Assembly (NCBI RefSeq): GCF_013167895.1
Contig: NZ_BLWC01000001.1
Location: forward strand, 6,535,507-6,599,506
Direction of reading: 5' to 3'
Source: Streptomyces fulvorobeus
Lineage (GTDB): Bacteria; Actinomycetota; Actinomycetes; Streptomycetales; Streptomycetaceae
Length of the DNA: 64,000 nt
A program made the translations under genes and the position numbers. Position 1 is the stretch's first letter. Each line of letters begins with the position of its first letter. Shown piece by piece: positions 16,701 through 26,437 of the stretch. The notes beneath the pieces were generated by a model. That model was not told where the DNA came from. It worked only from the letters and a program-made list of their open reading frames with translations, and made no database searches.

Positions 16701-19700
16701 TGGTGACGTACGCCAGGCCGCGGTCGTCGTAGAGGGTTTCGGAGATCACCCTGCCGCCGTTCGGCGCGGGAGTCTGCGTCTGGCGGGATCGCAGCAGGCT
16801 GTCGAGGATCTCGTAGGAGCTGTTGTATGTCTGTCCGTCGGCCTTGAGGGCGTCGGTGCGGACCCAGGTCTCCTTGTCGTTGTTGACGCTGTAGGCGTAG
16901 ACGATGCTGGCGGCGTCGCCGAGCGTGTGCGAACGGTCCGGCTTCCAGACCGACCGCAGGCGGCCGAGCGCGTCCAGGGACCACTCGGTGACGTTGCCAT
17001 TGGCGTCGGTGGTCTTGGTGGCCGTGCCCCAGGCCGGGTCAACTTCGGTGGTGGAGGTGTAAAGCTTGGGGTCGGTCGTGGTCTTGGACGTCAGCGGGCC
17101 GTAGCCAGTGTCGTCAGGGACGTAGGTGGTCTTGATCGTGCGGTTGAGAGAGTTGGTCTCGGTGAGCGGGCGGCCCAGCTTGTCGTAGGTGGAGCTGGAG
17201 ACCTGCTGGTAGACGGGCTTCCGGTCGAGCTCGCCATAGCTCGACAGCCGGTAGGAGGCGGTGCCATCGCCCTTGGTGGGCGCCACCCCGACCGCCTGGT
17301 TGTCATAGGCCCGGGTGATGTCGGATACGACATCATTGGGAATCACCGGGGTGGTCGCGCAGGTAACCGAGAAGGTCTCGGTGCGCGAAGCCGCGTTCAC
17401 CAGCCAGGCGGAGGTGTTGCGGGCGTAGGTGGTCCGCACGCACGATTCGTCGCCGGTCTTGGCGATGTCGCCAGTGTCCTCCACTGTCATCGGCATGCCG
17501 TACGTGGTGTCGTACGTGGTCTTCTGCTTGACCGTGCGGGTGCCGGTGGAGGTCTTGGAGCGGGTGGTGGTCTCGCCGGCCTGGACGATCCAGGAGTCGG
17601 TGGTGCCCCAGCTGTAGACATGGCTGCCGGTCTTGTGGGACCAGGGGGTGTTGATGGTGCCGCTGATTTCCTCGGTGCCGTTGTAGGCGATGGTCTCGCG
17701 GACGAAGCCGGCGTACTGGCGGGAGTCGTCGATGGCGGTGCCGGTGGAGTCGGTGACCTTTTCCACCCGGGCGGTACCGTCGAGTTCCTTCTCGCCGTTC
17801 AGGCCGCGCATGTAGAGCGTGGACTTCTTGGAGCGCGGGCCCACGTCGGTGTCGCCGGAGGTCTCCACGACCTTGCCGTAGCCGCGCCACTGTGACCAGG
17901 TGCGGTTGGATGCCTTGGTCAGGCCCTCGTCGTCGGCGTAGGCCCAGCCGGCGCCGCCCTGGTAGTCGTAGTACGTCTCGCCCGTGTCGCCGTGACCGTA
18001 GGGGTCGTCCTGGAAGACGGAGGTGACCACATACTTGTGGAACCAGTCGGTGACCGGGGTCGCTCCGGACTGGGACCACTTGACCGGGTAGCAGCGGCGG
18101 GTGTTCTTGTCGACGCTCGCCGGCATGCTCGAGCCCCAGATGCAGTCGGGGTCGGAGTAGTTGGCGGTGAGGGTCGATCCGGTCTCTGACTTGATGGTGC
18201 GCACGCGCCACTTGATGTAGCGCAGGGTGTCCGGGCCGCTGCCCTCGACGTGGTTGGACAACTGCATACCGCCGAAGACGACCGGTGGCATGACGGCAGC
18301 GGTGGTGTTGGCCTTTCCGGTGTTCTGGATGGATTTCAGCCACAGGCTCGCCGAGGAGGCGTCACCGGTGTCGGGGAAGCTCTGCTCCAGGTGCCATGCA
18401 TCCACGTTCCGGCGGGTGGTTCCGGTGCCGGTCCACACCGAGGTGGTGACATCGGTAAGGCGCTTGCGGGTGAAGAAGGCCGGGCCGATCTGGGTGGTGC
18501 ACTTGGTGCCGGACGCGCAGACCATGTCGTAGGGCACGTCTGGCCAGTTCGCCTTGGTGGTCGCCGTCAGACTGGAGCAGCCGCCCGAGACGATGCAGCG
18601 CTCGGCGTAGGTGAAGCTGACCTGCTGGGCGGCGGGCTTGGTGTAGATCAGGTCGCTGCGCTGGCCGTAGTCGATGCGGTCGAGGTAACCGCCGCGGGTG
18701 TAGCCGGTGCCGTTGACGGTGGTGTCGGCGTTCTTGGAGTAGTAGTTCGTCTCCTTGCCGTACCAGTAGGTGGAGGCGTTGCCGTGGGTGTCCTCGACGT
18801 AGTCGAGGTTCCAGCGCCAGGCTTGGTTGCAGGAGGAGTCGGCGAACCCGGTGGACTTGTAGCAGGGCTCGCCGGAGTCGTCGCCGAAGACGGGGGCTGT
18901 CCACACGGAGTTAGTGACAGGGTCGTCGGCGGCAGTGCCGTTGTCGCTCCAGCCGGTCATCCGGTGCTTGCCGAAGAAGTACTGGTTGCCGGAGGCGTCC
19001 GTGACCTTCCAGTACTCGGTGTTGTTGTCGCCGTTGGCGGTGGCGCCGGTCAGGTGCTGGACGCGGGTGCCGTCCTCGTTCTTGGTCTTCCAGGAGCCGC
19101 CGGACGCCTCGGAGAGGGCGGCAGTGTCGCAGGCCGCCTTGTCGGCGCAGGTGTTGACCAGCTCGACGGCCTTGCCGTTGAGGACCAGGGTGGAGTTGGC
19201 GTACTTCCAGCACAGGTCGCCCTTGCCGGTCTGGCCGTCGTCCTTGCAGGAGCCGTACTTGCGTTCGATGTAGGACTCGGTGATCGAAAAGCCCTCGCCG
19301 ACAACCGAGGTCTGGTTGTTCTCCCCGGCCGTGCGGCCGTCCACCGAGGCGGAGTTGTATGAGATGGACAGGTTCGGGGACGGGCCGGCCGTCGCCGGGG
19401 GGACGCGCAGCGGGTAGTTCCAGGTGAAGTCACCTGTGCTGCCGCCGGCCTCCCAGGTCGCGGTCGGGGACAGCGGGGTGGCGCTGTAGTCGCCCCCGCC
19501 GCCCGAGCTGTCGGCTGCGGCAGCCAGCAGCATCGGGGTGCCGGCTGCGAGGGTGCGGGCGGAGACAGTGCCCGTCAGGGTGTGGGACTCCGCGTCGTTG
19601 TCCGCGCCAGCCACGGGGCTCTGGGTGCGGCAGGACTCTTTCTCCGGAGTGGTCAGCGCACACACCGGTAGCGTCACCAAGCTCAGACGAGGGCCGAAGT

Positions 19701-20364
19701 TGCCGCCGTAGACGTCGCTGAAGGAGGAGTAGTCCAGGGAGACCCGGAGCTTGTCTGTGTCAGCGGCGGAGTCCCCGGATGTGCCCCCCTTCGGGTCGAC
19801 GGTAAGAAGGACGCCGTTGACGCCCGCCTTCTTCGCGGCCGACTGGGAGTGGACGCTGAGTGCCACCTGCTCGGCCGGGCCCGCGGCCTTCACCACCGTA
19901 TTACTCTCGGTCCCCTTGCGTGCCGGGGCGGCGGGTTCCTGGGCTAGCTCAACGCCGAGCCCACCGACGGCAACAACGGCCTCGCCAGAAGCAGCGACCT
20001 CGGCAGCGGCCCTACCGGCCTTCGGCCAGGCGGCCTTCTTCAGCCGCTCACGGGTTTTGAGTGCAGCAAAGGCGGCCTTGTCCTTCGGGGCTTTGGATGT
20101 ACCGGGCTTGAGCACACCCACCTTGTCGATCTTCGCGTCAAGCCGGTCTTCTAGCTGCTTAAAAGCTGCTGCGGACCGGGCCTGTGCTGCGAAGTCGAAG
20201 CCTGCAGGCACGACGACTTGCGGAAGAAGGCAGAGGGAGATGACGAGTCCGCCACGGCCTAGCCAGCGGCGTATGGCCGCCCCTGGCACGCGTCGGCGGA
20301 AGGGTGATGAAGACACGGTGATGTCCCGGTTCTCGGAATTGGGCAGGAAGCGCCCGGGCAGCAT
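13759..20364 (-). CDS. Rhs/YD-repeat polymorphic toxin with caspase-like C-terminal domain
   Basis: 2201 residues from the ATG at 20364 (MLPGRFLPNSENRD). A signal or anchor helix (GRGGLVISLCLLPQVVVPAG) leads to a long extracellular region with many YD/Rhs repeats (for example YDLRGRKTTSTDPDQGRVDT). The Rhs core ends GAREYDPPTGRFLSVDP... NGYAYANNTPVTLSDPTGL. The variable tip of about 260 residues has a hydrophobic helix (VALGAVAAVGLAVAVAPIAA), then HDVIVHGDEAGNF and GGPIQIVSCHAACGSAGELA. The His-Gly and Ser-Cys pair has the spacing of clan CD (caspase-like) cysteine peptidases. The Rhs shell normally encapsulates and delivers the tip to neighbouring cells. Neighbours are an immunity-type gene downstream and a LamG protein gene upstream, the standard actinomycete pairing. 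Confidence 0.85.
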   Translation of the reverse strand: MLPGRFLPNSENRDITVSSSPFRRRVPGAAIRRWLGRGGLVISLCLLPQVVVPAGFDFAAQARSAAAFKQLEDRLDAKIDKVGVLKPGTSKAPKDKAAFAALKTRERLKKAAWPKAGRAAAEVAASGEAVVAVGGLGVELAQEPAAPARKGTESNTVVKAAGPAEQVALSVHSQSAAKKAGVNGVLLTVDPKGGTSGDSAADTDKLRVSLDYSSFSDVYGGNFGPRLSLVTLPVCALTTPEKESCRTQSPVAGADNDAESHTLTGTVSARTLAAGTPMLLAAAADSSGGGGDYSATPLSPTATWEAGGSTGDFTWNYPLRVPPATAGPSPNLSISYNSASVDGRTAGENNQTSVVGEGFSITESYIERKYGSCKDDGQTGKGDLCWKYANSTLVLNGKAVELVNTCADKAACDTAALSEASGGSWKTKNEDGTRVQHLTGATANGDNNTEYWKVTDASGNQYFFGKHRMTGWSDNGTAADDPVTNSVWTAPVFGDDSGEPCYKSTGFADSSCNQAWRWNLDYVEDTHGNASTYWYGKETNYYSKNADTTVNGTGYTRGGYLDRIDYGQRSDLIYTKPAAQQVSFTYAERCIVSGGCSSLTATTKANWPDVPYDMVCASGTKCTTQIGPAFFTRKRLTDVTTSVWTGTGTTRRNVDAWHLEQSFPDTGDASSASLWLKSIQNTGKANTTAAVMPPVVFGGMQLSNHVEGSGPDTLRYIKWRVRTIKSETGSTLTANYSDPDCIWGSSMPASVDKNTRRCYPVKWSQSGATPVTDWFHKYVVTSVFQDDPYGHGDTGETYYDYQGGAGWAYADDEGLTKASNRTWSQWRGYGKVVETSGDTDVGPRSKKSTLYMRGLNGEKELDGTARVEKVTDSTGTAIDDSRQYAGFVRETIAYNGTEEISGTINTPWSHKTGSHVYSWGTTDSWIVQAGETTTRSKTSTGTRTVKQKTTYDTTYGMPMTVEDTGDIAKTGDESCVRTTYARNTSAWLVNAASRTETFSVTCATTPVIPNDVVSDITRAYDNQAVGVAPTKGDGTASYRLSSYGELDRKPVYQQVSSSTYDKLGRPLTETNSLNRTIKTTYVPDDTGYGPLTSKTTTDPKLYTSTTEVDPAWGTATKTTDANGNVTEWSLDALGRLRSVWKPDRSHTLGDAASIVYAYSVNNDKETWVRTDALKADGQTYNSSYEILDSLLRSRQTQTPAPNGGRVISETLYDDRGLAYVTNAQIHDNNAPSGTLANTFPGSVPASTETLFDAAGRATESIFRVYDQEKWRTKADQQADRTSVTAAAGGTGTLTIVDARGRTTERREYAGPLPTGSDYTRTLYEYTPGGQLKKMTGPDGAVWTNDYDLRGRKTTSTDPDQGRVDTTYNDADQPLTVTTTLNGVSRTLITDYDELGRTIGTWDGVKDNAHQLTKFTYDSLAKGKPTASIRYVDGTTGKIYSQVATGYDSLGRSKGTKTVIAAGDPLVAAGAPQTFTTSSTYNIDGTVQSTSMPAMAGLPAETVTNSYNSLGMLTATDGMTDYVQNIGYSPYGETEETRLGTSTGAKQLQILNRYEDGTRRLANTHTVDQTNTGYTSDADYIYDASGNVKSITDKANGKDAQCFAYDGYRRLTEAWTPSSNDCATARSASALGGPAPYWTSWTYKPGGLRDTQTEHKATGDTKTGYAYPAVNASGTGQPHTLSSVTVNGGTAKSYTYDEQGNATKRYSPTGATQNLTWDIEGELARLTEGTKSTDYLYDANGELLIRRGPVKTVLYLGGQELHYDTAAKKFTAQRYYPAGNATAVRTETGLSWMVTDHHGTASMTVDATTQAITRRYTKPFGEARGTTPQAWPDDKGFLGKPADADTGLTHIGAREYDPPTGRFLSVDPILAPEDHESLNGYAYANNTPVTLSDPTGLRPDGACGGASSSCNGGTETWTKTSSGWDWSYTKTYTQTFQYAEQDGTAGSGTMTTTVTQTVGATTAKIVFKKGPDPEPKKNDGACNACWMMGTNPQYDPHANDLPDAGELATWQKVALGAVAAVGLAVAVAPIAAAMWTGCLATAPVCAAEIAEMATGGAAGGGVTVAGAGTSFTWATSEVRYSRTATAIGDDPNTTQNFLRSTGARGHDVIVHGDEAGNFRVDGLLTNPQQIAQLVRENPHYEGGPIQIVSCHAACGSAGELAKIMGVRITGASRHQVDLDPLLGTVREWPTGPRGEPVPWGMR

Positions 20365-20473
20365 CGTCGGCACCCGGGAACGCTGGATTTCGGTGGTGCG
20401 CCCACAGGGACGCACGGTGTGTCCAGCCGGACAGCAGGACGGTTGAGGGAACCCGCCCTGCTGTCCGGCTCTT

Positions 20474-23400
20474 CTACTGTTCGGTGTTGCGCCGGTTGGC
20501 GATCGTGTCGGTGGAGGTGGCTCCGGCCCAGATGCGGACGCTGTCGATCTTCCCGGGGTAGTAGCGCGCGGCAGCGCCGTTGATCTTCGCCCGGCCGATC
20601 TCGAACGCTCCGCCGCCCTGCCAGGGGGCCGTGTACGCCACGCCGGCCTCATCGCCCATCAGAGCGCTGTCGACGTAGAGCTTGAGCCCGCCGAGCTTGG
20701 AGGTGTCGTCGGGATCGGCGGCTGCCTGGGCGTCGTGGACGACCGTCACCATGACGGGTACGCCCAGCGTGGCTGTGGTGAACGCGGTGGACTTGCTCTC
20801 GGTCCAGACCGCCCCGGTGGCGTCCTTGTCGGGACGGCCGAACGTCCATCGTCCCTGGGCGCTGCCTGCGGGCTGCTCGTACCAGACACCCCAGGAGGAC
20901 CGGCTTGTCCCAGACTGGCCGAACACCTGCACCGCATACGACTTGCTGGTGTCGGCGAGTTTGGCGGGGTCCAGCGTCACCCAGGCGGTCGCGGTGAACG
21001 AGCCGGAGTCATCGACGACCGGACCGGTGGCGGTGGCGTACGCGCTTGTGCCGTTCAAGGTCATCGTCTGTGTGGTCGTGACCTCCTCGCCGATGTCCGG
21101 GTCGCCGGTGGAGAACTGGGTGAGCGCTGCCCCGTTGAGCGTCAGGTTGCGGCCGAAGCCGCTGGTGTCCTTCACGGTGGTGCCGGTCGCGTTGGCCATG
21201 TCCGTGGCGTCCCACTTGGCGACGAGTGCCGGGACTGGGTCGCCTGCGGTGCCGTCGCTGATGTCCTCGTCCTCCAGCCAGGCATCGTGTGCGATCTCGG
21301 TGTCTGTGACAGCACGGGACCAGACGTGGACTTCGTCGAGGCTTCCGTTCAGGTTCTCGACGTAGCTGCCGCTGGAGTGGAACCGTCCGAACTGCATCGG
21401 CCCGCTGGCATTCCAGGCATACGTGCTGGTGACCGGCTGGCCCTGCGGCACTCCGTTGACGAACAGCTGGATGGTCTGGTCCGCCGCGCTGTACACACCT
21501 GCCAGGTGCGTCCAGACATTCGCTACCGGCTGTGCGGTGGAGTACGAACGGACGGTGGCAGCACCCACGGCATCACTGGCGTACTTGCTGAATGCCCACT
21601 TCCCGGCCGACGCGGAGAAGTGCAGGGCATAGCCAGACAGATTGGTGCCCTTCTGCGAGAGGACCGTCTGGCTGCGGGAGACGTCGCCCGGACGTACCCA
21701 TGCCGAGACGGCAAAGGACTTGCTGGTGTCGAGCACGGCGCTGCTGGTAGCGGCGTAATCACTGGTTCCGTTCAGCTTCAGCGCACCCGCACCGGACCGT
21801 GCCAGCGCCGTGTAAACGGACGAGCCACCCAACGTCAGCGGATGCTGAGTCGCGGAGGTGCTGTCGACGCCACTGTTGTCCAGGTGCCAGTGCCCTGAGG
21901 GCTTCTCGGCGCCCTTCACCAGGAAGCTGTAGTAGCCGGTGAGTGAGCTGTGAGCAGCAGCGTCGTAGCCCCAGACCTGGATGGTGTTCTCACCGGCCTG
22001 GTTAGGCGTGATCGTCTGCGTGGTGGCTGCGCCCTTAGCCACTGTGATCGGAGCGGAGACCGCGCCGCTGTTCAGCCGCCACTTGTAACTGACGACGTCG
22101 GACTGGATGCCGGCCAGGTTGGGGTTGGTGTCTGCGGGGTGAAGGTGAACTTGCCCGCTGAACCCACTCCGCCTGCCGCCGGATAGGTTTCGGCCGACTT
22201 GTAGATGCCGTCTGCGCTGGTCACCACCGGTGGCGGCGGCGAATCGGTGTCGACCCGGAAGTAACACCAGGACGACCAAGCCGAGTTCAGCACACCTGTG
22301 GCACCCCGGTCCGTCTTGTAGTACCCCTGCGTCATGACCCGCATCCGATAATCCGTCTGCACGGGCAGTGCGCTGGAGGTCGCGTCGCGCGGAGCGTTGT
22401 CGGCCACCCAGGCAGCGTCCGGCGACGCCGCGTACCAGGCACGGCTGGAGCCGTCTGCCTTCCATACCTCGAACAGAGCGCGCAGCTGAGAGTTGGCGCC
22501 GTCGGCAGACTGCACCGTTGCCAGCATCTTCGGCGTGGTGTCACTGGTGGCGAAGGGCAATGTGGAGGCGTTGCAGGCCCGCCCGGTGGTGCCTTGTTGG
22601 ACGCCGTACGACGTCGGCGTGGCCGGGTAGGACACATAGGTCACCGACAGCTTGGCGTCGTTGCGGAACCGAGCCCACGCACCCGCGTCGGACTCGTCAT
22701 GCGCGGTCAGCGAGAAAGTGATCTGCGACGTCTTGTTCGCGGCGTAGGACGCGAGGGTCGTCGTCAGGTTCTCATTCGTCTCGTCGCCCACATTGTCGCT
22801 GAAGCGCACCCAGTCCGCCGGCTGCGAGGGGTCACACAGGGTGCCCCGCCCGTAAGCCACGTTCCGGTCGCCCATCAGATCCACCTCGGCAGGACGCGAC
22901 GACCAAGTGGTGCTGGAGGTGATGCCCTTGTCCACCCGGCTCAGGTCGTACCAGTGCGGATCACAGGTGAACGTCCACTCCTGATACACCTCCATCGTCG
23001 CGTCCAGGATCTTCTTGCCGTGGATCGAGGAGAGCGGGTACTCGAAGTACAAACGCTGGTAGTAGGGGCTGTAGGAGCAGAGGTAGCCGGCGTAGTTGGA
23101 GCAGCGCCCCACACCCTTTGTCTCGTCGAACTCCCAGAACTTGTCACCGTCCGAGGACAGAGCCGTCCAGTCGCCCAGCGCGATGCCCTTGGTCGGCGGG
23201 TCAATGTAGAGCGGAAAGACGGTGTCCTCGCCGTGGAGCAGGGCCGGATCGGGTGTGATCTCCAGGGTGGTGCCGGTGACCTTGAGCGGGAGCTCGGCCG
23301 CCGCGTCACCGCTGCTGGGGCCCTCCGCAGGGGCCGGCTCGCCCTCGGCTGCGGGCAGTGGGGCCGCCTCCGACGCCTCCAGCTCACCCTCTGCCCGTGC

Positions 23401-24222
23401 CGAAGAAGTAGCAGTGCGGGAGAGTTGCGTGGTGACACCGGCCGTCGCGCCGTCAGTGGCCGGGGTGTCACCGGCCGAGTCCCACATCCGACCCGCCGGG
23501 CTCTCGAAGACCGGGGTGCCGTTGCCGTCGCGCGCGACGAAACCGCCGTCGGCGGTCGGGGCGATGTCCAAGCCGTTTGCGGAGACGTTCATTTTGACCG
23601 TCGCGAGCGCGGGGCTCTTTGCCGCCTCCGCGGTCTTGACCACGAGCACCGAGGTGTAGCCGGAGCTCAACGCGGTCAGTTTCAGATCGACGCCTGGAAT
23701 GACTCCGGCGTAGGTGGCGGTGTTGTCATCGAGTGTGGGCTCGGGGAGCACAGTGGGCCAGCCGAACTGCAGCTCGTGTCCCTCGTCCTCCAGCGTCACC
23801 AGGGCGTCCCCGCTGCCGCCGCCGGTGAACGTAAGACCGGTCGTCGTATTTCTCGCCCGCACAGAGCCGTCGGCCTCGCGCACTAGGGTGGTGTCGATGG
23901 GCGCCCAGGTGCCGTCACCCTTCCGGGCACGGACCGGCGCTGCGTTCATCTCCTGGGTGAAGGTGCCGTCCGGGTTGGCGAAGACCTGGGACGACTTGGT
24001 GATCTCCGCGTCCACGACCACCCGCTCACCGCTCTCCTCCGCAAGAGCACTCGCCTCCGACTCCGGAGTCTTATCAGCCGCTACCGAGGCGGCCCCGTCA
24101 TCGGCGAGTGCCGGAGTCGCCCCGGCCCCAACTACCGGAACCGCACCCCCCAGGAGCGTGAGGGCCATCGCCCCACTTCGCACCGCCTGACGCCATCCAT
24201 GCCGCCGTTTTTGCGTCAACAC
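20474..24222 (-). pseudogene. Secreted LamG-domain protein (Rhs partner), one frameshift
   Basis: Starts MLTQKRRHGWRQAVRSGAMA with a signal peptide ending near ALADDGA. The first 690 residues form a beta-rich extracellular region (DGTFTQEMNAAPVRARKGDG, TWAPIDTTL). At about 22135 the frame breaks: GKFTFTP in one frame continues as ADTNPNLAGIQSDVVSYKWR in the next. After that come two LamG jelly-roll domains (GHWHLDNSGVDS..., AWVRPGDVSRSQTVLSQKGT, VNGVPQGQP, LNGSLDEVHVWSRAVTDTEI; then a second copy ending GKIDSVRIWAG). Joined, the protein is about 1250 residues. Such genes precede Rhs toxin genes in many streptomycetes and may help delivery. The break may be a real lesion or a sequence error in a C-rich run. 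Confidence 0.75.
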
Positions 24223-24454
24223 GCCCGAACCCGCCCCTTTAATCTTTCATTATTAACAAGCTGTGAGGATCATGTGTCGAAACAAAGGTGCAGGTCAACG
24301 GCGTGGTGTCTCGCTTTGATCTATATCCACCGAGGCGGATAGCCGAAGTTGGCATCCCGGTGACCAGTGAAGACTCGTCTTGGGAGCCGTCCGAACCGGT
24401 TGTAGGGCCCTTCAGCGACCGATCTACCCCACCCGCGTTGCCACCGACAGGAGT
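24223..24454. other. Intergenic junction before truncated parA
   Basis: An unusually AT-rich patch (TTTAATCTTTCATTATTAAC, near 24240) lies just upstream of the LamG gene and probably contains its promoter. Rightward, the sequence turns abruptly into the middle of a parA reading frame at about 24455, marking a deletion or insertion junction. Confidence 0.4.
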
Positions 24455-24798
24455 CCCCAGGCAACTCAGGCGCCCTCATCGTGGTCCAGGCCGAAGACAG
24501 CAGTGCCGACGCCTACGGACTCCTCACGTCCCAGATCGAAGACATGCGCACCGACCTCGGACTTGACGTCGACTACCTCGGGCTCGTCGTCAACCACTAC
24601 GACGCCCGCCGCGGCTACATCGCCACCTCATCCCTACAGTCCTGGATGGACATAAAGGATCCCCGAGTCGTCGGCGTCATCGGAGACCTCAAGGAACAGA
24701 AGGAGGCCGTCCGCGCCAAGCGACCCCTCCTCGCCTATTCGCCCCGCTGCGACCAGTCCGTCGCATTGCGCGCCCTCGCCCGGGAGATCAGCAAGTGA
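24455..24798 (+). pseudogene. parA: ParA-type partition ATPase, N-terminal half missing
   Basis: Sequence homologous to ParA begins abruptly with SPGNSGALIVVQAEDSSADA (where intact proteins read DTPPGNSG). It continues IEDMRTDLGLDVDYLGLVVN, IKDPRVVGVIGDLKEQKEAV and LAYSPRCDQSVALRALAREI. The Walker A and switch regions are absent. The stop codon overlaps the GTG of parB (GTGA), the normal plasmid parAB arrangement. A short protein could start at an internal GTG (24481), but it would not bind ATP. Confidence 0.75.
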
Positions 24799-25886
24799 GC
24801 AAGGCCAAGAACCTCGGCGCCGGATCATCCTTCGCCCAGGCACGCCCCATCAGCGCACGCCGAGCAGCCATCGGGGCCGCCACCGGAGCGGCGACCGATG
24901 GAGTCCCCGATCCCACCGAACTCCCCCTCGACGAGATCAGCCAGAATCCCGATAACCCGCGGGCCGAGCTCCGCGACCTCGACGGCCTGGCCGACAGCAT
25001 CCGCGAGATCGGGCTTATCAACGCCATCACGATCGCCAGCGTGGGTGCCTACCTCGCCGAGCGCCCGGACAGGGCAAAGGACCTGGACGAAGGCGTCAGC
25101 TACATCGTCATCGATGGCCACCGCCGCCTCGAGGCTGCTCGGCTTGCCGGGGCTCCGACGATCAGGGTCAGCGTCGACAACGCCCTCGTCTCCACCGACG
25201 AATCCCTTCTAGAAGCAGCCTTCGTCGCCAACGTCCACCGCGACGACATGAATCCTCTCGAGCAGGCACAGGCTCTTCGCAAGCTCGTCGAGTTCTACGG
25301 ATCGCAGAACAAGGCGGCCAAGAGGCTGGGCATCGGTCAGTCGACCATCTCGTCAAAGCTGTCGATCCTCGACCTCAATCCCGAACTTCAAGCGGACCTC
25401 GTCGCGGGCCGCCGCACAATCGAGCACGTGCGGAACCTAGCTAAATTGCCCCCGGAGGAGCAGCGCCAGAAGGCGGATGCGCGAGCAGCTGCTTCCGTCA
25501 AGCAGGAGTCTTCGGTCGCCCCGAGCGGGGGAGTGGTGCAGAGCGTCGCCCCGACGACGCAGCCTGAGGCACCGACCGTTGTGCTGACCGCACCGCAGGG
25601 GCAGCCAGACCTATCACGCCGTGATAACTCAACCGCTCACCCAAAGGCGGGGGACGCTCCTGACGAGCTGCCAACCCAGCGCACGGAAGCCGACCCACAG
25701 CAGGCAGACCTTCCGGAGTTGGCACCGGGGGAATCGGCCTTCGTGCCGATTGGCCGTGTGACCAAAATGCCATGGCACGACGGCGACGCTATCGCGGAAC
25801 TGGTGGTGCAGAAGATGGCAGTTGAGCAGCAACAGGTCCTCCTGTCGCGGCTTCTCACCGTGCACAGCGAAGCGGCTAGCAGCTGA
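24795..25886 (+). CDS. parB: ParB/Spo0J-type partition protein
   Basis: 363 residues from a GTG overlapping the parA stop. An N-terminal Ala-rich region is followed by LPLDEISQNPDNPRAELRDL and YIVIDGHRRLEAARLAG, the ParB nuclease-fold/CTPase box with the GHRR motif. Then comes the helix-turn-helix, AKRLGIGQSTISSKLSILDL. A long Pro/Thr linker leads to a C-terminal helical part. ParB binds parS sites and loads partition complexes with ParA. With ParA truncated, partition by this pair is probably lost, and the gene marks plasmid ancestry. Confidence 0.85.
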   Translation: MSKAKNLGAGSSFAQARPISARRAAIGAATGAATDGVPDPTELPLDEISQNPDNPRAELRDLDGLADSIREIGLINAITIASVGAYLAERPDRAKDLDEGVSYIVIDGHRRLEAARLAGAPTIRVSVDNALVSTDESLLEAAFVANVHRDDMNPLEQAQALRKLVEFYGSQNKAAKRLGIGQSTISSKLSILDLNPELQADLVAGRRTIEHVRNLAKLPPEEQRQKADARAAASVKQESSVAPSGGVVQSVAPTTQPEAPTVVLTAPQGQPDLSRRDNSTAHPKAGDAPDELPTQRTEADPQQADLPELAPGESAFVPIGRVTKMPWHDGDAIAELVVQKMAVEQQQVLLSRLLTVHSEAASS

Positions 25887-26391
25887 GCAGTAGGTCGTCG
25901 ATCCGGGGCGGGGATCGTCCTGGAGAGGAGCCCCCTGCTCTTGCCCGCACTTCTTAGTGCAGAGCACTGCCACGCGTCTCGGTAGGCGGCGCCTGTTTCA
26001 TAAGACAGCTGGCCCCGCGTACGTGCGAAGTGGCCGCGGGGCCAGCCACCGGGCGTCGGGTCCGTGCGCGCCGCGGTTTGCGATCAGCAGCGCACCGGTT
26101 GTGCGCATCCCGTCCTGCTCTGGCTCGCCGACAGCGGATACGCCTCCACCTCGGCATTCGCGGCCCTCGCTGATCGGGCGGTCGGTGAAGGAACGGGTCT
26201 CGGGCGCGGCCGATCAGGTCCGGGGCCTTGGCGGCGGCCGGGTCAGAGACGGTGGTGCTGGCGGGATTGCGTAGCAAGGGCCGCTCGCCGAACACGGAAC
26301 GGGTCTACGCAGGCCCCCTGCGGTGAACAGGCTGGCAGTCGCCTACCACCTCGCTCACGGCAGCGCGGGCGGCGGCCTCGTCGACGAGATG
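25887..26391. other. Intergenic, decayed sequence
   Basis: About 500 bp without a recognisable gene. A plus-strand stretch near 26110-26180 reads HPVLLWLADSGYASTSAFAA, which looks protein-like, but neither a start nor a family is evident. No terminal repeats were identified. Confidence 0.35.
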
Positions 26392-26427
26392 GCAGAGGTC
26401 GCCTGGATTTCCTGGCGGCCTCTGCCA
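26392..26427 (-). terminator. Hairpin downstream of the DUF2690-type gene
   Basis: GGCAGAGGTCGCC and GGCGGCCTCTGCC pair with one G-T mismatch around a ten-base loop. It lies 11 bp beyond the stop codon of the minus-strand secreted-protein gene, as expected for an intrinsic (GC-stem) actinomycete terminator. Confidence 0.6.
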
Positions 26428-26437
26428 TGGTGTCGGA

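Noticed and set aside
16042..19362. Plus-strand frames opposite the Rhs toxin and opposite LamG
   Set aside because: Gly/Val-rich shadows without starts, signal peptides or motifs.
26064..26290. Transposase remnant
   Set aside because: The segment HPVLLWLADSGYASTSAFAA looks protein-like, but I could not match any transposase motif or inverted repeats.
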